DNA of 6,967 bases from 2-01-FULL-33-17 sp964474375 (GTDB lineage Bacteria > Patescibacteriota > Minisyncoccia > Phycocordibacterales > UBA9973), in NCBI GenBank assembly GCA_964474375.1, contig CAYYSG010000026.1, positions 1-6,967 of the forward strand, given 5' to 3'. Shown here piece after piece: positions 1-5,609 of this stretch. Position numbers and translations under genes: made by a program. Below the pieces are notes generated by a model that saw only the letters and a list, made by a program, of their open reading frames with translations, was not told where the DNA came from and made no database searches. Numbering within the stretch: the stretch's first letter is position 1; every line of letters starts with the position of its first letter.

Positions 1-28
1 CTATGTTGTGCGACACTTATATCTAAAT

Positions 29-493
29 CTAATCTAGGTCTGGACATGCCGTACTTGGGCTGAGTCCTGCTGCCCTGGCGTCACTGGACGAATTAAAATA
101 TTGTCTGTTTTCCTCTAGAATACGTTTGGCACCTGTGCACCATGTAAAGTAGTACACTCGCCCACTCTTGCTGGCAACATAGCGGGGAGGTATTTCGCCC
201 GTATTTGAGCTAGGTGTATTACCCATGCCCACTTCCCCACTTTGGTCTATTTTCTGGCCAGATTGTATGGCTAGAGCCAAGCTACCAGGCTTTAAATCAG
301 CGTCTTTTAGGCTGTAATCGGCCTTTGTTTCAAGACCCGAGTAATTTGTAGTTTCGGGGTAAATTAGGCTATTTTGACCGATTTTAAAGCTTAGTATATT
401 GGATACTATAAGTAGTGTAATAAACAGGACATTTTGCCCATTCTTTGAACCCACCGAGCTCTTGATATTATCTTTAATTTCTGGTATATTCAT
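29..493 (-). CDS. Small membrane-anchored protein with degenerate Ada-like metal-binding domain
   Basis: A 154-residue protein of unknown function. Residues 1-20 are polar, residues 21-38 form one hydrophobic segment (NVLFITLLIVSNILSFKI), residues 40-103 are a polar Ser/Gly/Thr-rich linker, and residues 104-152 resemble the Ada N-terminal zinc-binding domain: YVASKSG, then WC at 118-119, RILEEN at 124-129, YF at 132-133, DARAAG at 138-143 and a final Cys150. In Ada four cysteines hold zinc. Here only the equivalents of two (C119 and C150) are visible; the others appear to be aromatic or Ser, so zinc binding is doubtful. I infer a signal-anchor topology with the C-terminal domain outside the cytoplasm. 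Such Ada-like tails recur in small Patescibacteria proteins, but I know no established role. AAGG lies 7 nt before the ATG, the only SD-like site in the window, though it abuts the predicted -10. The gene is divergent from rpmA. Confidence 0.75.
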   Translation of the reverse strand: MNIPEIKDNIKSSVGSKNGQNVLFITLLIVSNILSFKIGQNSLIYPETTNYSGLETKADYSLKDADLKPGSLALAIQSGQKIDQSGEVGMGNTPSSNTGEIPPRYVASKSGRVYYFTWCTGAKRILEENRQYFNSSSDARAAGLSPSTACPDLD

Positions 494-504
494 ATCGTTA
501 CCTT

Positions 505-510
505 ATTATA
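505..510 (-). promoter_or_regulatory. Predicted -10 box for the Ada-like membrane protein gene
   Basis: A perfect TATAAT on the minus strand ends 12 nt before the ATG at 493, which puts the expected transcript start near 498 and leaves a leader of about 5 nt. No good -35 hexamer is visible at 16-18 nt upstream. The AAGG at 501-504 would lie upstream of that start, so either it is not used as an RBS or transcription begins earlier. Confidence 0.45.
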
Positions 511-560
511 CAACATACAAGTTTGAAATGCTGTCTGTCCCACATCGTTTCCATTACTTG

Positions 561-566
561 GATAAT
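561..566 (+). promoter_or_regulatory. Possible -10 box for rpmA
   Basis: GATAAT followed by AAG mirrors the minus-strand TATAATAAG at 510-502. The shared 8-mer ATAATAAG forms an inverted repeat (502-509 with 562-569). Expected start is near 573, giving a leader of about 14 nt that contains only A, T and one G and no SD. No -35 is recognisable, so this is tentative. Confidence 0.3.
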
Positions 567-586
567 AAGTTTGATTTAAATATTAT

Positions 587-859
587 ATGGCACATCGTAA
601 AGCCGGGGGTTCCGCGAAGAACCTGAATGACTCAAAACCAAAGTATCTAGGTACTAAAAAATACGCTGGTGAAAAAGTCATTGCTGGAAACATAATTATT
701 CGTCAGCGTGGAACAAAAATCCTAGCTGGTACGAATATCGGTACTGGTAGAGATCACACATTGTTTGCTCTTAAAGACGGTGTTGTGAAATTCACAAACA
801 AGCGTAAAACAAATTTCGACGGAACAACTTCTGTTCGTAAACAAGTTCACGTTATATAA
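587..859 (+). CDS. rpmA: 50S ribosomal protein bL27
   Basis: A complete 90-residue bL27, a large-subunit protein whose N-terminal tail reaches toward the peptidyl transferase centre. It starts MAHRKAGGS, the conserved tail that follows the initiator Met, with no Firmicutes-type N-terminal extension needing a Prp protease. The core signature follows: AGNIIIRQRGTK at about 34-45, then GRDHTLFALKDGVVKF at about 54-69. Length is close to the usual 84-95. The conserved start fixes the ATG at 587; no SD precedes it (the upstream bases are ATTTAAATATTAT). bL27 is normally encoded next to bL21, but here rplU lies 3.4 kb away on the opposite strand. The stop codon sits inside the terminator hairpin. 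Confidence 0.97.
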   Translation: MAHRKAGGSAKNLNDSKPKYLGTKKYAGEKVIAGNIIIRQRGTKILAGTNIGTGRDHTLFALKDGVVKFTNKRKTNFDGTTSVRKQVHVI

Positions 860-900
860 AATAAAACCCACAATTCAAATGATTGTGGGTTTTATTTTAT
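856..900. terminator. Shared bidirectional intrinsic terminator between rpmA and murG
   Basis: A perfect inverted repeat, 856-874 pairing with 882-900 (19 bp), encloses a 7-nt loop, TCAAATG. The core is ACCCACAAT/ATTGTGGGT, flanked by A-rich then T-rich tracts, so each strand yields a GC core followed by a U-rich tail. It can end transcription of rpmA from the left and of murG from the right. Both TAA stops (857-859 on plus, 897-899 on minus) lie in the stem and pair with each other. Confidence 0.9.
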
Positions 901-2030
901 TCTAGTTCGTGAGCTTCACCTATTAGTACTGACCTATGAGCTATTTCCATAGCGGCGTCTACTTTTGCGATATCGCGAGTTGCATTGCTCATACTTATCC
1001 AATTTTCTTTGTTTAAAAGTATTTCATCGACTTTAGATTCAAAAAGATGTGGTAGTGCGTTGGCTTCTTCGAGCATAATGCCGGCACCTATTTCGGAAAA
1101 ATGAATTGCATTTTTGATTTGATGGTTACCGTTAGAATGTGTTATCGGTATAATGATAGCTGGTAAATGCCAAGCTGCTATTTCGAATAATGTTGAACCA
1201 GCTCTGGCTACTACTAGTGACGCTGCTGCTGCAGCATGGCGCGCTTCTACAATATCCAAGAATGGTTTTATTATGTAATTTTTTTTATACAAATGGTCAC
1301 TTAGGATTATTTTTGAACGAGTACTAACATCGCTCATATTGTTAGGACCACATTGGTGGATGACCTGATATTTTTTTAACAAATTAGGTAAAGATTCTAA
1401 AATAAGATTGTTTATTTTTTCTGCACCTTGTGACCCGGCATATACGAATATAGTTGGGGTGTGTTCATCTAGTCCAAAATATTCCGCACCTATTTTAGGT
1501 GATGGTAAGTTTATTAGTTCATTTCTAATAGGTAGTCCAACTGTTGTGACTTTTCCTTTTTTGAAAAACTTTTCACTTTCTTTAAATGAAACTAAAATAT
1601 AGTCTGCAAATTTGCCTGACCATAGATTAACTCTTCCAGGAAAAGTATCTGACTCATGCACTATAACAGGGATTTTTAGTAGCTTTGCAGCCAGTAATGC
1701 TGGGAATGCACCATGACCACCTTTGGATATAACTACATCCGGGTATATGAAAAACATTTTAAATATAGCTTGCATCACGCCTATGGCTACTTTGAACATG
1801 TCTGTAAAATTTTTAATACTTGGATAGATTCTTAATTTACCACTAAGTACTTTTACGAATTTGATACCATTATTTTCTAATGATCTTTTGTCGTATTCTT
1901 CATTACTCATATAGTAAAGATCAATTTTCAAAATACGACGCTCTCTGGCTAGTTCGTTTATTCTTTCAGCTATTGCTATTAGTGGATAAAAATGTCCACC
2001 AGTTCCACCTCCGGTTAGTAGTATTTTCAT
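897..2030 (-). CDS. murG: UDP-N-acetylglucosamine:undecaprenyl-PP-MurNAc-pentapeptide GlcNAc transferase (MurG)
   Basis: MurG, a GT-B fold glycosyltransferase at the inner face of the membrane, adds GlcNAc to lipid I to make lipid II, the peptidoglycan precursor. The 377-residue protein is slightly longer than E. coli MurG (355). The N-terminal domain has the glycine loop GGGTGGHFYP (7-16) with His13, SKGGHGAFP (102-110) and a HESD segment (125-128) where many MurG proteins read HEQN. The C-terminal UDP-GlcNAc half has GSQGAEKIN (199-207), ARAGSTLFEIAA (275-286, Glu283 aligning with the ribose-binding Glu) and HQIKNA (303-308). Hydrophobic residues around 85-100 fit the membrane-association patch. 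The start codon is 2 nt after the TAG of the ATPase gene, with no SD, so expression probably depends on the upstream gene's transcript and possibly on translational coupling. MurG usually sits in a dcw cluster; none is visible here. Confidence 0.93.
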   Translation of the reverse strand: MKILLTGGGTGGHFYPLIAIAERINELARERRILKIDLYYMSNEEYDKRSLENNGIKFVKVLSGKLRIYPSIKNFTDMFKVAIGVMQAIFKMFFIYPDVVISKGGHGAFPALLAAKLLKIPVIVHESDTFPGRVNLWSGKFADYILVSFKESEKFFKKGKVTTVGLPIRNELINLPSPKIGAEYFGLDEHTPTIFVYAGSQGAEKINNLILESLPNLLKKYQVIHQCGPNNMSDVSTRSKIILSDHLYKKNYIIKPFLDIVEARHAAAAASLVVARAGSTLFEIAAWHLPAIIIPITHSNGNHQIKNAIHFSEIGAGIMLEEANALPHLFESKVDEILLNKENWISMSNATRDIAKVDAAMEIAHRSVLIGEAHELE

Positions 2031-2032
2031 AT

Positions 2033-4216
2033 CTATTTTTTTGGTTTATCTGTTTCTTCTTCTGTAAAAATTTCACGCAAGACATCCTCGGGGACTTCTT
2101 TTGCGGGAGTTCTTTTTTGATAAGTAGCAGGATTTGGACTAGTCCCCTTGCCTGCCTCGGTGTTTTTGTTTATTGGATTATTTGTTTTGTTTTCGGGTGC
2201 AGGTGTTGCGGATTCACGAATTAAATCTTTTTTTGGAATGGGTGCAGTATTTGGTTTGAATTGAGACATTATTTGTTTTAATGAATTTTTGGATTCATTA
2301 GTTGCGGACTTGGTCGGCATGGGTACGATTACTTTGGGTATATTGCTGCGCTCGGGTGTTTTTGTTACTTTACTATGCAGGGTTATTTTACTAGGGTCAG
2401 GCTTGATGACTTCTACTTTTTTTGTTGGAGTAATTAAATTCGGACTTTTCGTGCTATCATTTTTGGACAAATTACTCAGCAAATCCCGCAGGTTAGTAAA
2501 CCCATCGTTGTTTTTTTGGTCTGGTTTTTGTTTTAGAATCTGGTCTTTTGTTTCGTTGATTTCTTTTTTAATAACATCTTCCTCTTTCTTTTCAAAAGGC
2601 TTTTTGTAAACTGGAGCTGAGTTGCTTGCTGTTTTAATAACTGCAGGTTTCGGTGCGCTAAATTCCTTGGTCGGAATTACTTTATTAGACTCTTCTTTAT
2701 TTTCCTTATTACTATTTCCTTCTTCGGTCTTTGTAAAAAATCCATTTAGTGGTTTTAGTTCACCTGATTTTATTTTCGCCAAACATTCTTTACAGTAAAC
2801 AGGCTTACCATGAATAGGCTCAAAAGGCACTGTTATTATTTTGTTACAGTTAGAACAAACTGCATTATAAATACCATCTTTTTTAGCTACTGTTCCGAAA
2901 TCCGAACTCCACGCCATAATTGTGGCTTCTATTTTGTCCTGAGGTCTACAGTATTTACGACGAGACGAATCAACTACTTTTTGGGTTGAATCAAACTCGC
3001 TGTCTACTTTTATAGGTGGCAGCGTAGTAGCTGAAAATGGCCTGGATGTAATACCATCAATCATTAGTTTCAAATATATTTGATAGTTTGGTAGTCCTAC
3101 GAAATCCTCGGGTGTAAATTCCGGAGAGAATTCTTTTTCCAGTGCGGTTGCATCTTCTGCCCCTACTCGGAAAATTATCATTGACCCAACGTTACCGAAC
3201 ACAGCATCACGCAAATTGTTAGCTTCCCCGCTTTCAATTTGGGCGGTATATTGATGAGCCAAAGTCAAACATAGTCTATATTTGCGGGCTTCGGACAATA
3301 TGTTTGAAAAAGAATCCGTAGCAAAGTTTTGGAATTCGTCTACGTATAAGTAAAAATCGCGTCTTTCGTCTTCAGGTATACGAACACGTTCCATTGCAGC
3401 AAGTTGCAATTTGGTAATTATCATTGCACCTAGTAGTGCGGAATTATCCTCGCCGATGCGTCCTTTGGATACATTCACTAGCAGGATTTTACCTTCGTTC
3501 ATCAGCTGGAATATATCGATACTACTTTCTTGTTGTCCAACTATATTACGAATGATTGATGATGACAGGAACTGTCCAACTTTGTTTTGAATCGGAGCTA
3601 TGGCTTCATTTCGAAATTGTTCTTTCCATTGTTCAAATTCATGAACCCAAAAACTTTTGACCATAGGGTCTTTGACATTGTCGACTATGATTTGGCGGTA
3701 TTCTTTATCAACTAGCATTCTGGTAATACCCAGTAGTGTTGTACCAGGGGTATCCAGTAGTGCTAAAATGGTATTGTTCATTATGTGTTCCATTCGGGGT
3801 GACCATACGTTTGCCCAAATTTTTGTAAAAATACCCATTAGGCCTGATGCTACTAGGTGCTTGTATTTAGGGTCATGTAGTTCCAGCGGGTTGAACCCAA
3901 TACAGAATTCCGTATCAGCTGGATTAAAATAAACCACATCTTCTACTCGATGGTCCGGAATCATAGCTAAAACTGATTCCACAACTTCACCGTGTGGGTC
4001 GACAAGACACAAGCCTTCACTGTTCCAAATGTTCTGAATTACCAGGTTCGACAATAGTGTAGTTTTACCAGTACCAGATTTACCCAGTACGTACATGTGC
4101 TGGCGACGGTCTTTTCTTTTGATACCGAAAATTTCATTACCACCTCGAAAATTAGTACGTGCAAAATACGTCACTTCGCGGTTCATTGGGATGTCTGGCA
4201 TGTGAGGATTATGCAT
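2033..4216 (-). CDS. TraD/VirD4-like DNA-translocating ATPase with zinc ribbon and disordered tail
   Basis: A 727-residue ATPase of the HerA/FtsK superfamily, nearest to type IV secretion coupling proteins, which pump DNA using ATP. Walker A is GKSGTGKTT (45-53). Walker B is FYLYVDEF (288-295, D293/E294). AHQYT (320-324) is the following polar motif, and LVDPHGE (71-77) fits the coupling-protein pattern. No transmembrane helix precedes the motor, unlike classical VirD4, so it is either soluble or recruited by a membrane partner. Residues 454-478 form a C-x2-C-x17-C-x2-C zinc ribbon around VPFEPIHGKPVYC. Residues from about 485 to 705 are Lys/Pro/Asn/Ser/Thr-rich and probably disordered, with a short hydrophobic patch NLRDLLSNL (575-583), and the end is acidic (PEDVLREIFTEEE). 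Met1 lacks an SD; Met6 and Met11 are in-frame alternatives. No VirB4, relaxase or VirB6 is visible nearby. Possible jobs include conjugation, DNA uptake or chromosome handling; I cannot choose. Probably co-transcribed with murG. Confidence 0.85.
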   Translation of the reverse strand: MHNPHMPDIPMNREVTYFARTNFRGGNEIFGIKRKDRRQHMYVLGKSGTGKTTLLSNLVIQNIWNSEGLCLVDPHGEVVESVLAMIPDHRVEDVVYFNPADTEFCIGFNPLELHDPKYKHLVASGLMGIFTKIWANVWSPRMEHIMNNTILALLDTPGTTLLGITRMLVDKEYRQIIVDNVKDPMVKSFWVHEFEQWKEQFRNEAIAPIQNKVGQFLSSSIIRNIVGQQESSIDIFQLMNEGKILLVNVSKGRIGEDNSALLGAMIITKLQLAAMERVRIPEDERRDFYLYVDEFQNFATDSFSNILSEARKYRLCLTLAHQYTAQIESGEANNLRDAVFGNVGSMIIFRVGAEDATALEKEFSPEFTPEDFVGLPNYQIYLKLMIDGITSRPFSATTLPPIKVDSEFDSTQKVVDSSRRKYCRPQDKIEATIMAWSSDFGTVAKKDGIYNAVCSNCNKIITVPFEPIHGKPVYCKECLAKIKSGELKPLNGFFTKTEEGNSNKENKEESNKVIPTKEFSAPKPAVIKTASNSAPVYKKPFEKKEEDVIKKEINETKDQILKQKPDQKNNDGFTNLRDLLSNLSKNDSTKSPNLITPTKKVEVIKPDPSKITLHSKVTKTPERSNIPKVIVPMPTKSATNESKNSLKQIMSQFKPNTAPIPKKDLIRESATPAPENKTNNPINKNTEAGKGTSPNPATYQKRTPAKEVPEDVLREIFTEEETDKPKK

Positions 4217-4228
4217 ATGTTATTTAAT

Positions 4229-4237
4229 ATAATAACA
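4229..4237 (-). promoter_or_regulatory. Candidate extended -10 for the ATPase-murG operon
   Basis: The minus strand reads TGTTATTAT (4237 to 4229), an extended -10 one base off TGnTATAAT, directly after the rplU terminator. Expected start is near 4222, about 6 nt before the ATG at 4216, or 20-35 nt before Met6 or Met11. There is no -35. The box overlaps the terminator's T-rich tail, so it may be chance. Leaky read-through from rplU is the alternative source of transcript. Confidence 0.35.
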
Positions 4238-4238
4238 T

Positions 4239-4265
4239 AAAAGCCGTACTAAATGTACAGCTTTT
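4239..4265 (-). terminator. Intrinsic terminator of rplU
   Basis: Read on the minus strand, AAAAGCTGTAC, loop ATTTA, GTACGGCTTTT forms an 11-bp stem with one U-G wobble, followed by a T-rich tail. On the plus strand the wobble becomes a C-A mismatch, so the hairpin is built for minus-strand transcription. It lies 18 nt after the rplU stop and separates rplU from the ATPase gene. Confidence 0.8.
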
Positions 4266-4283
4266 GTGTTTAATTTCGAGATA

Positions 4284-4601
4284 TTATTTTATCGCAGTGA
4301 TTTTTACTTCAACAAAATGTTGACGGTGACCATTCTTTTTGTGGTAACGAGACTTTTGTAGGTATTTAACAACCATTATTTTGTCTGCACGTCCGATTTT
4401 TGTAACTTCAGCACTAACAGAAGCACCTGATATAAAAGGTGTTCCGATAGTAGTGTCTTTACCGTTATCAACTAGCAAAACTTCGTCAAAATTGATCTTC
4501 TGACCAACTTCTACTTCGTCCCCTAGCTTTTCAATACGAATAGAGTCTCCTTTTGAGACACGGTATTGTTTTCCTCCTGTTTTAATGACTGCGAATTCCA
4601 T
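4284..4601 (-). CDS. rplU: 50S ribosomal protein bL21
   Basis: A complete 105-residue bL21, a large-subunit protein that binds 23S rRNA. The N-terminus MEFAVIKTGGKQYRV matches the family start, fixing the ATG at 4601. The C-terminal signature reads KSRYHKKNGHRQHFVEVKI (about 84-102), with the invariant GHRQ; most family members have a Pro after GHRQ and this one has His. Length matches the usual 101-105. There is no SD, and the predicted promoter places the transcript start 2-4 nt before the ATG, so there is no room for an L21-type leader. The gene appears monocistronic: it has its own promoter and terminator, and rpmA, normally next door, is absent. Confidence 0.97.
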   Translation of the reverse strand: MEFAVIKTGGKQYRVSKGDSIRIEKLGDEVEVGQKINFDEVLLVDNGKDTTIGTPFISGASVSAEVTKIGRADKIMVVKYLQKSRYHKKNGHRQHFVEVKITAIK

Positions 4602-4610
4602 ATACCGGAT

Positions 4611-4639
4611 ACTATAGCATAAAGGTCCCTTTTTTGCAA
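4611..4639 (-). promoter_or_regulatory. Predicted sigma-70-type promoter of rplU
   Basis: On the minus strand, TTGCAA (4639-4634), a 17-nt spacer, then TATAGT (4616-4611) preceded by TGC make an extended -10. Both hexamers are close to consensus at ideal spacing. The start is expected 6-8 nt further on, at about 4603-4605, only 2-4 nt before the ATG at 4601. This predicts a nearly leaderless mRNA. Confidence 0.7.
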
Positions 4640-4645
4640 GGTTAT

Positions 4646-4678
4646 TTTAGCTATGTATACCTTCACATATTAGCTAAA
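4646..4678. repeat. Inverted repeat between the rplU and corA promoters
   Basis: TTTAGCTA (4646-4653) and TAGCTAAA (4671-4678) are perfect 8-bp inverted arms separated by 17 nt. Inside them TGT (4654-4656) can pair with ACA (4665-4667). The dyad covers the corA -35 region and lies just upstream of the rplU -35, a position suited to an operator for the divergent pair. It lies outside both predicted transcripts, so an RNA role is unlikely. It could be a chance palindrome in AT-rich DNA. Confidence 0.4.
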
Positions 4679-4691
4679 TCTCTGGTATAAT
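4662..4691 (+). promoter_or_regulatory. Predicted promoter of corA-cysS with start at the ATG
   Basis: TTCACA (4662-4667), an 18-nt spacer and a perfect TATAAT (4686-4691) preceded by TGG form an extended -10 promoter. Counting 7 nt from the end of the -10 gives 4698, the A of the corA ATG. This predicts a fully leaderless message, and the six bases between the -10 and the ATG hold no SD. Confidence 0.72.
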
Positions 4692-4697
4692 AAAACC

Positions 4698-5609
4698 ATG
4701 ATTTCAACATATAAATACAAGGATATTACTTGGATTGACCTAGAATCCCCTAGCCAAGACGAGCTTATTCATTTGATGTCCGAATATTCTATTCCAGAGC
4801 ACCTATTAAATGATCTTGTAACCGAGACCATTTTGTCCAAAGTTGAAGAATATAAAGACATGGTTTATATGACATTACATTTTCCCCGTATTCACAACGA
4901 AAAGAAAATGCCAGACCTAGAGATTGATTTTATCTTGGGTAAGGATTTCATGATAACTATCCATTATGAATTTTCGAATGCAATTCATGACTTTGCAAAA
5001 GACCTAGAAGTTGACGTCATGTTGTCCAGAGACTCAGCTACTAGAAATGCCGGGCATTTGTTCCATGCGCTCATTGCTACTTGTTACAAACAAGCTGGAC
5101 ACAAACTAGATGATGTTTACCAAATGCTCGAGGAAATAAAAAATAGCATATTTGCTGGTGGCGAGGACAAACTAGTAACTGAAATTTCCAAACTCAATAG
5201 AAAAATGCTGGACTTCAAGCAAGCTTTGCGTTTCCATGATGGGATTTTTAAATCATTTGAAAAAATAGGAATCAAACTATACGGTGAAGACTACGTGAAG
5301 AATATTGAATCAATGCGTTCAGATTACCAAAGAGTGTCCGGTATATTAGAAGGCCACCGTGAAATGTTGCTCGATTTGCGGTCGACTAATGATTCGCTTC
5401 TTTCTGCTAAAACTAACAAAACAATGCGTATTTTGACCATAATGTCATTTACTACATTTCCATTGACTTTGTTTGCAACCATGTTAGCCATGATAACCCA
5501 TGTGAATATCATTAATACATTCGAGCAATTTGCTTATATTGCGGTCTCGATTATACTGGTGGGTGTACTGATTATCCTTCATTTCAAGAAACGAAAATGG
5601 CTATTATAA
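4698..5609 (+). CDS. corA: CorA-family divalent cation transporter, GMN motif replaced
   Basis: CorA proteins are pentameric channels for Mg2+, Co2+ or Ni2+ with a large cytoplasmic funnel and two C-terminal helices. This 303-residue protein starts MISTYKYKDITWIDLESP, as the family does, and has VEEYKDMVYMTLHFP at about 49-63. A long stalk helix follows at about 160-245. Residues 244-266 form TM1, 278-295 TM2, and the basic end KKRKWLL matches CorA. The striking change is at the end of TM1. Families read P-x-TLIAGIYGMN, but here it reads PLTLFATMLAMI (255-266), so GMN becomes AMI and the preceding Gly and Tyr are also lost. GMN forms the ion-selecting mouth, so altered selectivity, reduced transport or a changed role is likely. 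Periplasmic loop THVNIINTFEQ has one acidic residue. The next gene, cysS, overlaps its end by 13 nt. Confidence 0.85.
   Translation: MISTYKYKDITWIDLESPSQDELIHLMSEYSIPEHLLNDLVTETILSKVEEYKDMVYMTLHFPRIHNEKKMPDLEIDFILGKDFMITIHYEFSNAIHDFAKDLEVDVMLSRDSATRNAGHLFHALIATCYKQAGHKLDDVYQMLEEIKNSIFAGGEDKLVTEISKLNRKMLDFKQALRFHDGIFKSFEKIGIKLYGEDYVKNIESMRSDYQRVSGILEGHREMLLDLRSTNDSLLSAKTNKTMRILTIMSFTTFPLTLFATMLAMITHVNIINTFEQFAYIAVSIILVGVLIILHFKKRKWLL

Noticed and set aside
1..28. Possible end of a neighbouring gene or RNA at the left edge
   Set aside because: It is too short to assign; no motif, stem or conserved coding signal can be seen.
399..626. Plus-strand open frame across the start of the Ada-like gene and into rpmA
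   Set aside because: It is antisense to a supported gene, overlaps the fixed rpmA start, and its product has no recognisable motif.
1880..2609. Plus-strand open frames rich in Phe, Leu and Cys opposite murG and the ATPase tail
   Set aside because: They are antisense shadows of Lys/Glu-rich coding sequence, which gives false hydrophobic translations.
2033..4216. Integrative conjugative element around the coupling-protein-like ATPase
   Set aside because: Flanking genes are core (murG, rplU, rpmA); no integrase, relaxase, tRNA target or direct-repeat ends are visible.
4602..4697. Mg2+-sensing riboswitch or L21 leader RNA
   Set aside because: Predicted transcript starts lie within 0-4 nt of the start codons, so no leader exists to hold one, and the dyad at 4646-4678 is upstream of both starts.
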